Below the pieces are notes generated by a model. The model did no database searches, was not told where the DNA came from, and saw only the letters and a list, made by a program, of their open reading frames with translations. 64,000 bases of DNA, taken from the NCBI RefSeq assembly GCF_963678635.1, contig NC_087062.1, positions 13,994,670 to 14,058,669 on the forward strand, given 5' to 3'. Positions 24,729 to 36,239 of the stretch are shown here, one piece after another. Position 1 is the stretch's first letter, and each line of letters opens with the position of its first letter. A program made the translations under genes and the position numbers. Origin of the DNA: Symsagittifera roscoffensis (lineage: Eukaryota > Xenacoelomorpha > Acoela > Convolutidae).

Positions 24729-25750
24729 CTTCTAGTTTTGATAAGGGAATTGTGTCAAGTGGGTCATGGAGGTCAAAAACTTGATTTATTGTGTATTTTG
24801 AATCATTTGTTTGTGGTCCTGATAAATTTATTTTATCGGTTAAATTTTCTTTTTCAATTAATGGAAAAAGGTCTTTTTTATGCGAGTGTTGTTTAATTTT
24901 CTTTTGTTGAGTATTATTTTTTATCCATTGTGAGTAAGGAATTGGTTTAAAAGTGGATGTGCCTAGTACATCAACTTCGTAGTGATTATTTTGGCAATCT
25001 AAGTAGAGTGGAAAATGTTGTAGATTATTTATCTGTGATTGATCAATGTCAGTTTTTACTGCATATTTGCATTCTAGTCGGGGTGATGTTTCATCTTTTG
25101 CGAGATAAAATTTAATATTTTGTGGTATTTCAACTGTAGTTTTCGTGTAAGTAATTCGGGTGGCGTATTTCGACTTAATGTTTCTGGTAACGCAAGATTT
25201 TTTCCTGCTGTCCAAACTATATGTAGGTTTGGAAATTTCATTAGAATTAGTTGAAATCTATAAACTCTATGATTTGGATTTGACTTTTGTGTAAAGAGAA
25301 ATATAATTGGTTTGTGATCTGTGAATAGAACTGTTGGGTGTTTTGATCCAAGTATCAGAAATTCATATTCTGTGTATAAGTTATAGCTGTACAAATTATA
25401 GTGTATAATTATAGTGTATAAATTTTAGCTGTACATTCTCTCATTAGAGTTGAGAGTCGTAGCTCTGCTTGTGTGAATAATCGTGAATTTGCTGATATAA
25501 GATTCATTTTATTTGTTCCACTATGTGATTGTAGCAATGCTGCGCCGATGCCAAAAATTGAAGCATCGCACATTGCATAGAATGGTTGATTTGGATCTGG
25601 AATTGTGTTTGAAATTTGTTCTGTTAAAAGCTTTTTAATTTCTTCAAATCGTGTTTGATGTTCAGTGGTCCGTTCAAAATTATTTTGTTGTCTGAGGATG
25701 TTATAGAGGGGTCTTAAGTATAATTGCATTTTGTAAACTTATTTACTTAA
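24646..25750 (-). pseudogene. pol: RNase H region and linker of pol, broken
   Basis: The frame 25,409-25,729 has FYAMCDASIFGIGAALLQ, with the first RNase H aspartate, and STLMRECTA with the glutamate. The frame 25,074-25,394 has VLFTDHKPI with the second aspartate and LALPETLSRNTP, where the last conserved aspartate of the ADALSR-type motif is Glu. Around 25,385-25,440 a short tandem duplication of TACACTATAATT-like sequence brings in a stop. A linker follows (24,646-25,215) without recognisable motifs, leading to the integrase. Confidence 0.8.
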
Positions 25751-27996
25751 GAAATTTAACATTCCAAGGAATTCTTGATTTTCTTTTTATTTGTAGGTGG
25801 CTAAAAATTTTGAATGGCGTCAATGCGTGATTTTAATGGAGTGATAGTTTCTCGTTCTATTTTATGTCCTGAAAATTTAACGCGTGTTAGAAAGAAGTGT
25901 GATTTATCGGGGGCTGCCTTCAGATTTTCGTTCTGAAGTATTTTTTGATACTGTTCTAAAACTGTAAACATTTCTTCTTTAGTTTGTGATTACATAAAAA
26001 CATCATCTAAGTATGTGATTGCGTTTTTCTTGAGTATTAGTGGTCTAAAAATCTTACTCATTAAAGCTGAAAAAGCTGCTGGTCCTATGGATATTCCATA
26101 GAATAAGCGATTAAACTCATATTGTTGATTTCCAATAACAAATTGTGTTAAACGTCGTGATTGTTCATCTATTGGCATTTGATTACAAGCACTATTCATA
26201 TCTGCGTTTGTGAAAAATTTACCATTTATCTTTGTTAAGATAACTTGTATTGGTTCAACAGGCCAATTGCATTTTGATTCGTCATTTAGTGAATTGAGGT
26301 ATCTAGCGTCTAAAACTATTTTTAGTGATTCACCTTTTGATAGAATGATAACAGGGTTGATAAAAGTGTTACCATTTGGTTGATCTTCCTTATTTACTGG
26401 TGAGATAATTTCGTATTGTTCTAAAATGTCAACTAATCTGTTTACCTTGTCATGTAAGTGAATCGGTACTTTACTTGCTCTTTGTTTTTTGAAAACTGCG
26501 TCAGGTTTTAACGGGAGGTGTAGTGATGAACTAATTTTTCCAACGTCCAATTTTGATGTTGCATAGACTGTTGAATATTTTAACAGTTGTTTTGCTAATT
26601 TATCAAATTCAATTTGTGTAATTTGTGAATGTTCGAAATTAAACATTGTTAAAAATTTTTGTTGCTCTTTTGTGTAGTTTGTTATATTGAATGTTGATTT
26701 AAAATATGGTGTTTTTGTGAAATAAATTGTGTTTCTTTCTTCATTACTTACTATATTATTTATGGATAATTCTTCGTCAAGAATTGTTGATTGGCAAATA
26801 TCTAATAATTGGAGTATATTATTAACGCGGTAGGCTACTTCATTTATAGGTGAAATTGTAGCATTTGTTTCACAATATCCTAAAAATTCTAAGGGTAATG
26901 TTACTTGATATGGTGTATTGTTATATACGTGTAATGAAATGATGTCGGAATTCATATTTTTCGAGTATTTTATGGATGAGATAGTAATTTTGAAAAATTT
27001 GTGGATAGGTTTAATTTCGAAGTCTGACATGAAAAGTTGTTGTTTATTTTGACTTTTGTTATACTGGTGAACTTGTTTTATTGAAAAATTATATATATTT
27101 CCTGATAGTGGTTTCAGGTGTTTCTGTTGTTGATTGTAAATGGGATAAAATTTTGAGAAGAATGGTGGTTGTTTGTTTAGTCTTTGGAAGAATGTTAGGG
27201 CTGTATTTTTTGTTTTTGTGTATTTATCTTTGATATGGATCTTACAATTTAGGATGTTGATTGTTGGTATATATTTAGATATAAATGGTATGCCAATGAT
27301 TTTGTGTTTAATATCAGTAATATGAAATATTTGTTTAAATGGTTTGTTCAAAATTTTGTTTTGTTCCATTGTTCTTGTGGGGAGAAGGAGTAATTGGATT
27401 TTTCCATAATTTACTAATGTTGATCCTTGTGCTGTTGCTAATTTACTAGAGGTTTCGAGAGGTGTTAAGTTTGGATGCAATGTTTTGATTTCATTCCATG
27501 TGGGAATATTAATTATATTTGATTCTGCTTCAGAGTCAATTAAAAAATCAATTTCAAGATCTGGTGGTTGAAATTCTTTGTTTCTTGGGCTCTCTAAGAG
27601 AAATGGAATTGTCCAATTTTTTTCTCTTGGTTGTTCTTTTTGTATATTTTGATAAATATGTTTTGTGTTTGAGCCTTGTGTTTCATCTTTTTTATCGGGC
27701 TTAATTACCGTGTTAATTTCGTTTACTTCTTGTGTAGTTTGTGTATTATTGATGGGTCCAATATAGTAATTGTGAAGGAGTTCCAATTGATTTTCATATA
27801 TATGTGAAGTGAAAGGTTGTTCATATATGATAGGTTCATAGTCGTTTTCGACTGTTATCATATTTACAGAGATGGTATTATCTGTATCACTTTCAGTATC
27901 TGATGATTCACAATTTATATGATTTAATTGTAATTCGTTACTTCCTGTGTCATCAATACCTGGGGGGTCTGAAGTTGTTTCTTCATTTGTTTGCAC
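25751..27996 (-). pseudogene. pol: Protease-reverse transcriptase region of pol, broken
   Basis: A 668-codon open stretch (25,990-27,996; the first codon is GTG, so the true frame continues from upstream gag). Around residues 150-160 is FLIDSEAESNI, matching the retropepsin active-site surroundings, but with Asp-Ser-Glu where Asp-Thr/Ser-Gly is required. RT follows from about residue 490, with FFTNADMNSACNQMPI (motif A aspartate), LFYGISIGPAAFS and, at the end, YLDDVFM (motif C). A TAA at 25,987-25,989 interrupts right after motif C; RT thumb-like sequence with KAAPDKSHFF continues in frame before further stops near 25,815. Confidence 0.85.
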
Positions 27997-27999
27997 TTG

Positions 28000-30545
28000 A
28001 TTAATGTGTCTTTGATGTTTTGGTGTGCTACTTCTGTATCGATGTTTAGAATCGGGATAACGGTTATTATTCCTATGTGGTGACTGGGAATAGTTTCTGT
28101 ATCGATTATTGTAGTTGAGTTTCGATTTTGTGAATTATTTCGTGATCTGTTTTGATAGTTATTATTTGATCTGTGATAATTTGATCTGTTATATAAATTA
28201 TTCCTTGATCTATTGTTTGGGTAATTCTGATTTCGATTGTTTGAATAACTTCTATTTCTATTATGTGAATAGTTTCTATTTCTGGTGTATGATGAGTTTC
28301 ATGATTGATTATTGGAATAGTGTCTATTCCTTGGGTTTGAATGGGAACTGGATCCAGAAACAAATTCTGTTGTGTTTGAATTCGATCGTGAATAGTTATT
28401 TTAGTTATTTTGGCTATTCGATCGGTTATATCTATTTTGTGAGAAATTTCGTGTATTTCCTCGTTCGGGTGATCTACCTCTATAACTTGAGTTATATTGT
28501 GATTGATTTCTTGTGTAATTTGAGTTGCTTGTAAGTGGTTTTCCTGAACTGTTGTTACTATATATATTTTTGTTTGGTAGATTTTGGTCTTTCTTCATGT
28601 ATTGATAGAATGATTTATTTGGTTCTTTGTGCTTTTGAGGTTTATTCTGATTGTTTTGTTGTTTTTGTCTACATTCGAAAATACTGTGTCCGTATCGTCG
28701 GCAATAATTACACCATTTTTGAAAGATGGTTTGCCTTTAAAGTTTGGATGTTTTTCGTAGATATTTAGTATTTCAGTGATTTTTTCAATCAGGTCTGTGT
28801 CTGATTCTTGTATGTTATTTATATGTGTGGTATTTGTTTCAATCCGATTAACATTTTGTAGTTTTAGATTTTCTGTTTCTTCGAGTTTCATTGTGATTTC
28901 TGCGTGTTCTAGTTTATCTACTAATTTTAGAAAATGTAAATCTGGTTCTCGAATTGAGGAAGGATGAGATGCTCTCTTTTTTATAGCTGTTTTCCTTAAT
29001 TGAGGTGTTAAGGTCATCATTAAAATTTCCGTCATTTTGGTGTTTTTCTAGTCATGTGTATTAAGTGAATATGCTTTTCGAACTAGTGTTTCGATTCGTA
29101 CTGCTAATTGTTTAATTGTTTCATTTGGTAATCTGCGGATTTCGTTGCATAAAACTCTTTGATGTTGTTTGTTTCTTTCAGAATCAAACATTTTTGAAAA
29201 TTCTTGTGTGAATCTTTTCCAGTCTGATTTTATTTCTATGGGTAATACTGAAAACCATTTTTGAGCTGCGCCATCTAGTGTTGTTTGTATTAACGCTGTG
29301 CGTCTATGTATCCAATTTTGATGTAGTGGCGTATTAATTGGTTAGGGTCTTATATTTAAAATTCAATTTGCTGTTACTGCATTTAAATAATCTTCTACAG
29401 AATATTCAGGGTCTGTTCCTGTGAATACCATTAATGATTTATTCGATGTTATTGATGATCCACCCATGAGGTATGGATTCATAGTCATCTGTAGTGATTT
29501 TGCGGCATTTGGCATTTGTGAAAAATTTGAAAGTTGATTTTTTGTGATTTCATGTTGCTGAAGGTAATATGGAAGCGGTATTTCATTTTGCATTTGGGTT
29601 GGTTGATAAGAACGCATTAACATTGGGTTTTGTGGTTGTATTGGTTGAAAAGATTGTGCGTTAAACGGGTTTTGTATATGCATTTGCTGTGGATTTTGTA
29701 TATCTGTTGGATTTTGGGGATAAATTTTCATATTTTGAGATGGTTGAGACTGTCTCGGTCTCTGTGTGCGATATTCTTTAGTATATGGTGCAAAAATATC
29801 TGGTTGATGATAATCATCGTCATCAGATGATAAATAGTTTGTGTTTTATGGTGTATGTTGTTGTTTTTATTTTGTTGAAAAAATGGGTAATTTCCACTAT
29901 AATCCTGTGTAGGTTGTGGATTATCTGGAAAATTTACTGAATTGATCGATGTTTTTGGAAGATTCCAATAATGAGAAAATACGTGATTTAAACTTTGTGT
30001 AGTTTTTCGGGGAGGTTGATATGTTTTTGATTGGTGAGCATAATTATAATTGTGTTCTGCAAACGTGTTTCTTGTGAACGTTTTTCGTGTTTTTGACGGT
30101 ATTGTCATTGATCTATACGTTTGATAGTCCATATGTGAATATTTTGGAGCAACCGAAGGTTTAACGGTTGATTGTAAGGTTACCTGTGTTAGCGATGTAT
30201 TTGTATTTCTTGATGTTGTCAGATTGGGATGTATTGGTGAAATACTTTGTTGTGTAGTTGTTGCTGTTGTTTGGACGATTTTTTGTAAATCATGTTTAGT
30301 GTTTTGTGAGACATCATTATTGATAAAATTTTCACATATTATGTCTAAAAATGTTGAAAATACTGTGATTTCATTTCGTACTTTTGTATGTTTGGATGTT
30401 TCGGTTGGTGATATACTTTGAACTTCTGTTTTTTCTAATATAGATATATAACTATATATTATTGCAAAAACTTCGTTAGTGAATATGGAGTTTGCTCTTT
30501 GTGAATTATGATATTGTTTGCTTTTGATATATTCTATGAAAACTT
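28000..30545 (-). pseudogene. gag: gag region of the LTR element, broken
   Basis: Minus-strand coding segments lie in several frames. An N-terminal part rich in Thr, Ser, Gln and Asn runs from about 30,545 to 29,728. Next, 29,363-29,731 is Gln/Pro/Asn-rich and ends in FTGTDPEYSVEDYL, a typical start of the gypsy gag capsid-like domain. Then 28,595-29,035 is helical and charged, with KLVDKLEHAEITMKLEE, and the nucleocapsid part runs about 28,715-28,000 with a zinc knuckle and an Arg/Asn/Ser/Tyr-rich tail. The tail is built of short NRN-type repeats and leads into pol. Frame changes occur near 29,830, 29,360 and 28,720. Gag packages element RNA into particles in intact relatives. Confidence 0.75.
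28671..28712 (-). other. CCHC zinc knuckle of the nucleocapsid
   Basis: The 14 codons read CNYCRRYGHSIFEC, a perfect C-x2-C-x4-H-x4-C motif. It binds RNA in retroviral and gypsy gag proteins. Confidence 0.9.
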
Positions 30546-30839
30546 TTTAAAATTCTAATTCAATATCGTCAGTTTGAACTACATATTTACGATGTGCTGT
30601 ATTTGGTGTGCTGAATTCGATGGTGTAGATTCCGTATTGTTGTGTTAGATTACATATGTCTTTCAAATAATGTTCAATAATTTGTCTTTTGATTTTTACA
30701 TCCGGGAATTCTGCTTTGCATGGCCTGATTCCTGGTTCAAACTAATTTACGAGTAAGTTCTTACAAAAATCTTGTTTGTCCTCTATCATCGAGTCAATCT
30801 ATAAGAAAGGGAAAAACTGCTTCTTCATCTGGACTTTCG

Positions 30840-31301
30840 TCACTTTGAGTGTGGCTCATTTTTTCGTTTGATGACTGTTATTATATAGCTATCAATGTGT
30901 CTAATCGGTTGATTCCAATTATACAGGTGTACTGGTTTGTGCTTATATTGCTTTTTTATTCTTCTTTTTCCTCTTTTTGATGAATTTGAAGTTGTTTCTG
31001 AGTCGGAAAAATATAATTGATCATGAATGGGGCAATTTTTATTTATTGATTCTTTTAATTTGTATAGTTCGTCTAAACTGTTGGCTTCTGATTCAGAAAA
31101 TGCGTTTCTATTTTTTGAAAATCTTTTTCGTGTGATTTGTCTTTGTTTGTTTATAATTTTTCTTTTTATTGTTTGTCGTTTTGTTCGAATGTATCCAGCT
31201 GTTTGTGTATGTGGAGTGATTACAAGATCGTACTTTTGGTTATCTATTTCACAATTGTGTAAAACGATTGTTTGCTTTTTTTCTAAATTTTTGAATGACA
31301 T
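30840..31301 (-). CDS. Basic 153-codon ORF near the 5' end of the LTR element, function unknown
   Basis: An intact frame starts MSFKNLEKKQTIV. Residues about 35-75 are strongly basic (TIKRKIINKQRQITRKRFSK), and a second basic patch SKRGKRRIKKQYKHK lies near residue 115. The middle is acidic and Ser-rich. It could be the N-terminal part of gag, a matrix-like RNA-binding segment, or a separate accessory protein. It lies 1.2 kb inside the 5' LTR. It is the only element frame of this size that looks unbroken apart from part of pol. Confidence 0.45.
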   Translation of the reverse strand: MSFKNLEKKQTIVLHNCEIDNQKYDLVITPHTQTAGYIRTKRQTIKRKIINKQRQITRKRFSKNRNAFSESEANSLDELYKLKESINKNCPIHDQLYFSDSETTSNSSKRGKRRIKKQYKHKPVHLYNWNQPIRHIDSYIITVIKRKNEPHSK

Positions 31302-32541
31302 AAGGTTTAGGATGAGGGATGCAAGAAGTTGTTAGTGATTTTTATTTTCCTAGACTGTTAGTCCTTACGATTTTTTGGTTAGCTTAACTTGGATCTTTTA
31401 TTCAGGGTTGGAGAGAAAAGTATATCGATTCCGGAGAATGATTTTTTACTTTCTCGTGGCTAGTCTCAGTTAAGGTGTTAACTTACTTAATCTTACTTAG
31501 GGGTAGTAATTGTGTTCAAGGGTTGGAGAATAGTAAATCGATCCACAAGGTTCAGGTATAATTAGAACGCTCAATTAAAAGATCAAGTTCGTTGGATACT
31601 ATTTTAAACTTACTAAGTCTAAGATCTATCTTGGGTCTGGTAAGAGGAGGGTTCAAGTGAAGGATGAATAACCGAAGTTTTTCACTGTTTAACTTAATTT
31701 GAATGGTTGGTTTTATTTAAAAATTTCTATTAGTCCTGGGTCTTTTGGAAAGGTTGGATAGTGAATCGACGTTTGAGGTCGTTAGACACTTGCTAAGTGT
31801 GTGGGGGAGAACAAAATTGTTCTTTTTGATCCATGGATAGGCCTTGATGATCAGATTTTAATTTTAATGAGATAGAAAAATTTTTTTAAGATCCAAGGAT
31901 AAGCCTTGATGATCTGATTTTTAAAATTAAGTGAATTTAAATTTAAAATGGTTTAAATTTATTTAATAAAAAGATTTAGTTATTTAATGATGTTCGTGAG
32001 CTTATGATTGCTGTTATGTTTAGGTGATGAAGCTGGAACAACAAGATGGTTTAAGATTACTAACTATTTATTGTCATGCTACTAATTTTTATTTTTATTT
32101 TCAATAAATATTTTTCAAATATGTTTTATATAATACTGCAGAAATTAAGGGAACGATCTGAGATCTTTTTATCAATCGTTATTGTACATTAATAATTTTG
32201 TTTAGCGCCTGAAATGATCATGAAGATTTACTTCAAAATTTTATGTTTGCAAATGAAAATCTAAATTCATTGCTAATAAGATTCTAAATATAAAAATTTG
32301 TGTTGGCTTTTGCCGTACAACCCTAAAATTAAATGGTAAGTTTCTACGTAGTCGTATATCGTCTTTTGTCCGAGATCTTCTTCCAATACCGGGTAGTTCT
32401 AGTATTGTTCGGAATATCGGCTCTGATCTATTGAGTCGTAGAGACATTTCAATTAAGTTATTATCATGTAAAATTTTGAAAATGTTTTGTCTAAATTCTA
32501 ATCTATATTTGGTTAACTCTAAGCTATTAAGGTCTTATTCG
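31302..32541 (-). other. 5' leader of the LTR element
   Basis: Non-coding sequence between primer site and first ORF. It holds a short direct duplication, AAGCCTTGATGATC-type, near 31,840 and 31,902, where the two copies differ by a few bases. No long frame is present. Confidence 0.5.
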
Positions 32542-32559
32542 AGACTTATGGTCGCACCA
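32542..32559 (-). promoter_or_regulatory. Primer binding site of the LTR element
   Basis: On the minus strand, two bases after the 5' LTR ends, the sequence reads TGGTGCGACCATAAGTCT. It begins TGG as expected for pairing with a tRNA 3' CCA. The complementary tRNA would end ...GGTCGCACCA; I cannot say which isoacceptor that is in this host. Confidence 0.75.
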
Positions 32560-32561
32560 GA

Positions 32562-32971
32562 TGAGTTAGGACCGATGTGGTTAACTCATAGAATAAATTA
32601 GGATAGGGTACACCGTCTGCTCGTCACGCTATCTTATTTTCGGCCGGATAGATTCGTGCAACTTCTTAGTCTAATACCGATCCCAATCTTACTCTTATAT
32701 CTACTAGTCTCAGGGTGTTTAACTAGTCTCTGCTAGGCTCAATAGATCTAGAGTATACTGGCTTATTGCAACTGCTGAAGTTCTCTTAGAGAGGTAACTA
32801 ATTTCTAAGTTAAATTCAAATCTCTCTGGTGCTGAAATTACAAGTAATTTCAGCACTTGCAAATAAGTGGGTTGTTAGTTGGATGGATTATGATTGGTTA
32901 ATATTAAATATTTTACAGTGGTAAAATATCTAATTTATCCAATAATAAAATGTAGTTTAGATCAGGTTCCA
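32562..32971 (-). repeat. 5' LTR of the 18.6-kb retrotransposon
   Basis: Same TG...CA ends as the left LTR, with the hairpin GTGCTGAAATTAC / GTAATTTCAGCAC conserved at 32,829-32,856. It should hold the element promoter. CCAAT-like and AT-rich stretches are present, but no certain TATA box could be chosen. Confidence 0.92.
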
Positions 32972-33424
32972 CAATCCATTTTGTTCACTCGACTCTCCAA
33001 CTTAGGTGCGTTCATTAAGCCAAACTTTCAGTATTTTATCAGACCAAAAAACGAATTAGGTACTAAATATTCAAATTGCGTAATAGAAGATTAATAGAAG
33101 ATAAAGAATTGACCTCTCCTCAAATGATTCTTAAATTGCTAGGTTCATGACAAGGGCTATTTTATTCCAACAGTTCTTTCGGTTTTTGTTTTGCAAGAGA
33201 AAAACAGCAGTTTACTGAGATCGAATCTACGATTATGGTTCAATAGTTTCTCCATTTCAATTTACTGATCTGATCCTGTCCATTCAGTTCAATTTAACTA
33301 ACTACGGAAAAAAAACTAAGTAACTTCAGAATTCGTTCTTTTTTAGTTCTATAAATAATACAACATAAATGAAAATTAGAACTGAGTCATTGAAACGCAG
33401 CCTGTATATCTTAGATTGATGCAG
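32972..33424. other. Intron-like sequence right of the LTR element
   Basis: Starts with the right target duplication CAAT (32,972-32,975). It then runs through AT-rich sequence with no gene to the acceptor of the next exon. Confidence 0.5.
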
Positions 33425-33527
33425 CTTCCTGAGAGCATGAAGATTCCCTACATGCGAGAATTCCGGAACCTAATGCTACGCAAGGCGCTCCTGCTCAAAC
33501 GCCCAGTACTAGAGCACAAGCAGAAAG
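33425..33527 (+). CDS. Exon of an unrecognised host protein (exon B)
   Basis: The open frame reads MKIPYMREFRNLMLRK and PVLEHKQK. Composition and codon use are like exons A and C and unlike the AT-rich flanks. I place the acceptor at the AG before 33,425, but AGs at 33,400 and 33,414 are alternatives in the same open frame. The right edge is AAAG followed by GCAAGT, a typical GC-type donor. Using it leaves one base, which pairs with the two leading bases of exon C at 44,017 to make a valine codon and keep the frame open. A GT donor five bases further on would break that frame. The protein is not recognised. Confidence 0.6.
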
Positions 33528-34084
33528 GCAAGTTAATTTGAGTATACTCAGCACAAAAAACTAAACCCACATTAAATCAGATCATAGTTTTTTTTCGACC
33601 ACAAAAGGGGACACGGAGACTTTTTAGCTTACATATTCAAGAAAGATTAGGTCTAATTCCTCATAAAATATGAAAAAACTTAAAGCTTAATTTAAAGACC
33701 TTTTCGATTGTGATTTGGTTTTCAAAAGTTATTTAGTATCATGGAAAACTGCTTAAAATTTGCCGATTAATATAGCGCCAGCGTATAGGATGAGGGAGTG
33801 AGTAACGCGGATGCCTTTTTCTCTCATATTTAGTTAACCTATTAAAATCGAAAGAGTCTAAAGAATTTTCCCGGTAAAAGTTTAAAAAAGTTGAATGCAT
33901 GTAACAGCGGAAGCTTCTATCCCTTTAACATTATTTACAGTATGAACTTAAAACTGAATGAAGTGACCAAAATTTACAAAATGGGCAGAAAAAATGGTCT
34001 TTATACGCCAAGTTGCTTAAAAAACCAAGGCGCTCAAATTGATAACACTTGCTAATTTTGTGTAAACAATTCAAAAATTCGGTA

Positions 34085-35380
34085 GACTAGCGTGTAATGC
34101 ACCTCCGGTGCTTTGCACTTTCAAATACTCTTAAAAACCGTATATATTGAAAATAAGATCTGCATCTTGAGTGTACTCTCACAGCAACCAATTACAGGGT
34201 TGGTAATTTCAAACTTTGAAAAACTTCGAACTTAAGATTTCTATTTTTTTTTTGAAAAAACCGTAGAAAACAAAACTTCACATTTCGAAAAGTACCAACA
34301 TTTGAGTAATCATATTTGGAGACAAAATTCGCATCCCTGAGAGTACACTGACAGCCCCAAACTTCAGAGTAAGAAGTTTCATATTTAAAAAAATAATAAA
34401 TTAAAATTTCTGAAAAACTTTTGAAAGAAAATGACAAAAAACGCCATATCTGGAAAATTAATAAGGTTTGAGCATTCATATTTGGGGGCAAGATTTGCAA
34501 ACCCTGAGAGTACTCTGACATCCCCCAGTTACAGGGTTGGTAAATTTAAATTTAGAAAAAATAATAATTTATGTTTTCTGAAAATTTGTTGAAAAATAAC
34601 AAAAAACAGCAGATCTCGAAAACTACCATTATTTGAGCAGTAAAATTTGGAGGCAATATTCGCAGCTTCTGGGAGTACCCTGAAAGAACCTCACTGTAGA
34701 GCTGGAACTTCCAATTTTATGAAAATTTTGTGTCTAAGTTCTTCGAACAATTTAAAAAATAATACATCACAAACGTATCATCTTGGAAACTAAGAGCATT
34801 TCAGCAGCCGCACTTAGATGCAAGATTTGAAATTTGGAACTGCTGAGAATACTCTTACAGTACCCAACATCAAGATTGGGAATTTAAATTTTTTGATTTT
34901 TCAAAACTAAGTTTGCCGAAAAATTAAAAAGAAATCATAAAACAATTCATATCTCGAAAACTACAAGGATTTGAGCAGTCATATTTGAAAGCAAGATTCG
35001 CAATTCTTGAGAGTCTCTAACAGCACCAAACTACAGGGCTGGGAATTTCAAAGTTCGTAATTTTTTTTTGTAATCTGAGTTTTCTGAAAATTTTTGAAAA
35101 ATCACAAAAATAGTTTCATACTGAAAACGACAATCCTATCTCGTACACTAAAAGGATTTTGATATTTTTACTTGGAAGCCAATTTCGCAACATCTGGGAA
35201 AAATCTGACTGCTTCCCACTGCTTATTCTTATTTCAGTGACAGAAACATTGAAATCAAATTGGAAAATCGAAAAACGATTCTTAACCATTGCAGAATACG
35301 ATATAGCTTAAACGTGAAAAAATTCTTTCGTTAAACATGCAAAAATAATACGTTGAAAAAGCTTAAAGGCGGCGAATTAG
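34085..35380. repeat. Dispersed repeat with about 165-bp tandem units (copy 3)
   Basis: Opens with GACTAGCGTGTAATGCACCT CCGGTGC, the same boundary motif seen near 1180, 5455 and 51,340. About seven tandem units follow with GAGCAGTCATATTTG and CAGGGTTGGGAATTTCAAA words. The right flank CTTAACCATTGCAGAATACGATATAGCTTAA-like sequence (near 35,282) also follows the array at 7,125 and near 52,945, so array and flank travel together as one repeat. Confidence 0.7.
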
Positions 35381-35589
35381 TGAAACTAGCATTCAAATTT
35401 AAAAAACATAAAAGAGGAAATTAGAACAAAAATGAATGTATAGATAAAATCTTCCACTATACTGAAATGACGACTATAACCAGAAATTATTCGCAGAGCC
35501 GAAGCTGCACTTCGCGAACACTAGCAAGAAAACAGCAGCTCTATAAAATGAAATATGAAAAAGCTGAAATCAGCCTCGAGTTAGTTAAA

Positions 35590-35860
35590 CTTTTGTGTTA
35601 GATTCGAACCTACGAATTCAAGATTTGGAATCTCACTTCCTTACATCCCGGCCACGGACGCTTTATGATCGACAAACAAAAGCCACAAATAAAGCAGAGA
35701 AGAGATGCTATGAAATTTCCAATGATACAATTCGTGATTATAAGAAAAAAGCCACCAAATGAGCACTTTTATTGGCGAGCTAGTTTGGAAAACAATAGTT
35801 TCATGCTGATACACAACGCTCTCATGTGTACAAACTCAAGAGATGCGCTCAAAATATAAA
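35590..35860 (-). mobile_element. tRNA-like dispersed repeat (SINE family, copy)
   Basis: On the minus strand a box A match TGGCCGGGATG (35,644-35,654) and a perfect box B GGTTCGAATC (35,601-35,610) lie 33 bases apart. The flanking phrase on the plus strand, AAATAAAGCAGAGAAGAGAT with GCCACCAAATGAGCACTTTT, recurs near 42,600-42,710, and in weaker form near 39,180 and 39,840. I see a repeat family that includes a tRNA-derived head. It is not called a functional tRNA because a full clover-leaf does not close. Confidence 0.55.
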
Positions 35861-36239
35861 AAAAAAATAGTATTTTTTGAATGAACTCAAAATTTAAAAC
35901 TTTTTTAAATTGATTTTTTATATCACATTTTAAGCTATCTATTAACTTAAGCTAGTTCTTTTAACTCCTGTGGACAAAAAATATATAATACCACTGCGTC
36001 AAAAAAAATCAAAGTTGCCAAAAAGTCTATTGAATGGAAAAGGGTCGCAGAAATCATAGCAGAAACCGATTAAGCCTAGCAGAAACCCCTTAAGCCTAGC
36101 AGAAACCCCTTCAGCCAAGCAGAAACCCCATCGGCCTAGAATAAAGCCGTTAACACGAGAAAATCAAATAGACTTAAAAACTAAATAGCAGGCCCCATGC
36201 AGCTGAAGCTGCATGAAAATTATCATCGTTTATCTTTAG

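Larger units (their letters stand above)
14367..32971 (-). mobile_element. 18.6-kb LTR retrotransposon of Ty3/gypsy type with env-like gene, decayed
   Basis: Two direct 410-bp LTRs bound an 17.8-kb interior, and the 4-bp duplication CAAT (14,363-14,366 and 32,972-32,975) flanks the whole. Minus-strand order is 5' LTR, primer binding site, basic ORF, gag with zinc knuckle, protease, RT, RNase H, integrase with GPY/F-type tail, env-like glycoprotein, a further ORF, about 1.6 kb non-coding, 3' LTR. RT before integrase, with a C-terminal GPYQII module, fits Ty3/gypsy. Errantivirus-like elements carry env, but they are usually well under 10 kb, so this one is very long. I count eight LTR differences in 410 bp, so insertion is not very recent. 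Most frames contain stops or shifts; this copy looks unable to make its full proteins. It probably lies in an intron of a plus-strand host gene. Confidence 0.93.

Noticed and set aside
19708-25990. A reassigned genetic code with TAA as a sense codon
   Set aside because: Several TAA stops sit where Tyr or Gln could fit in pol and env, but TGA stops, frame shifts and a protease active-site change occur in the same element. Large ORFs and RPS23 end in ordinary stops, and the LTRs have diverged enough for decay to explain it.
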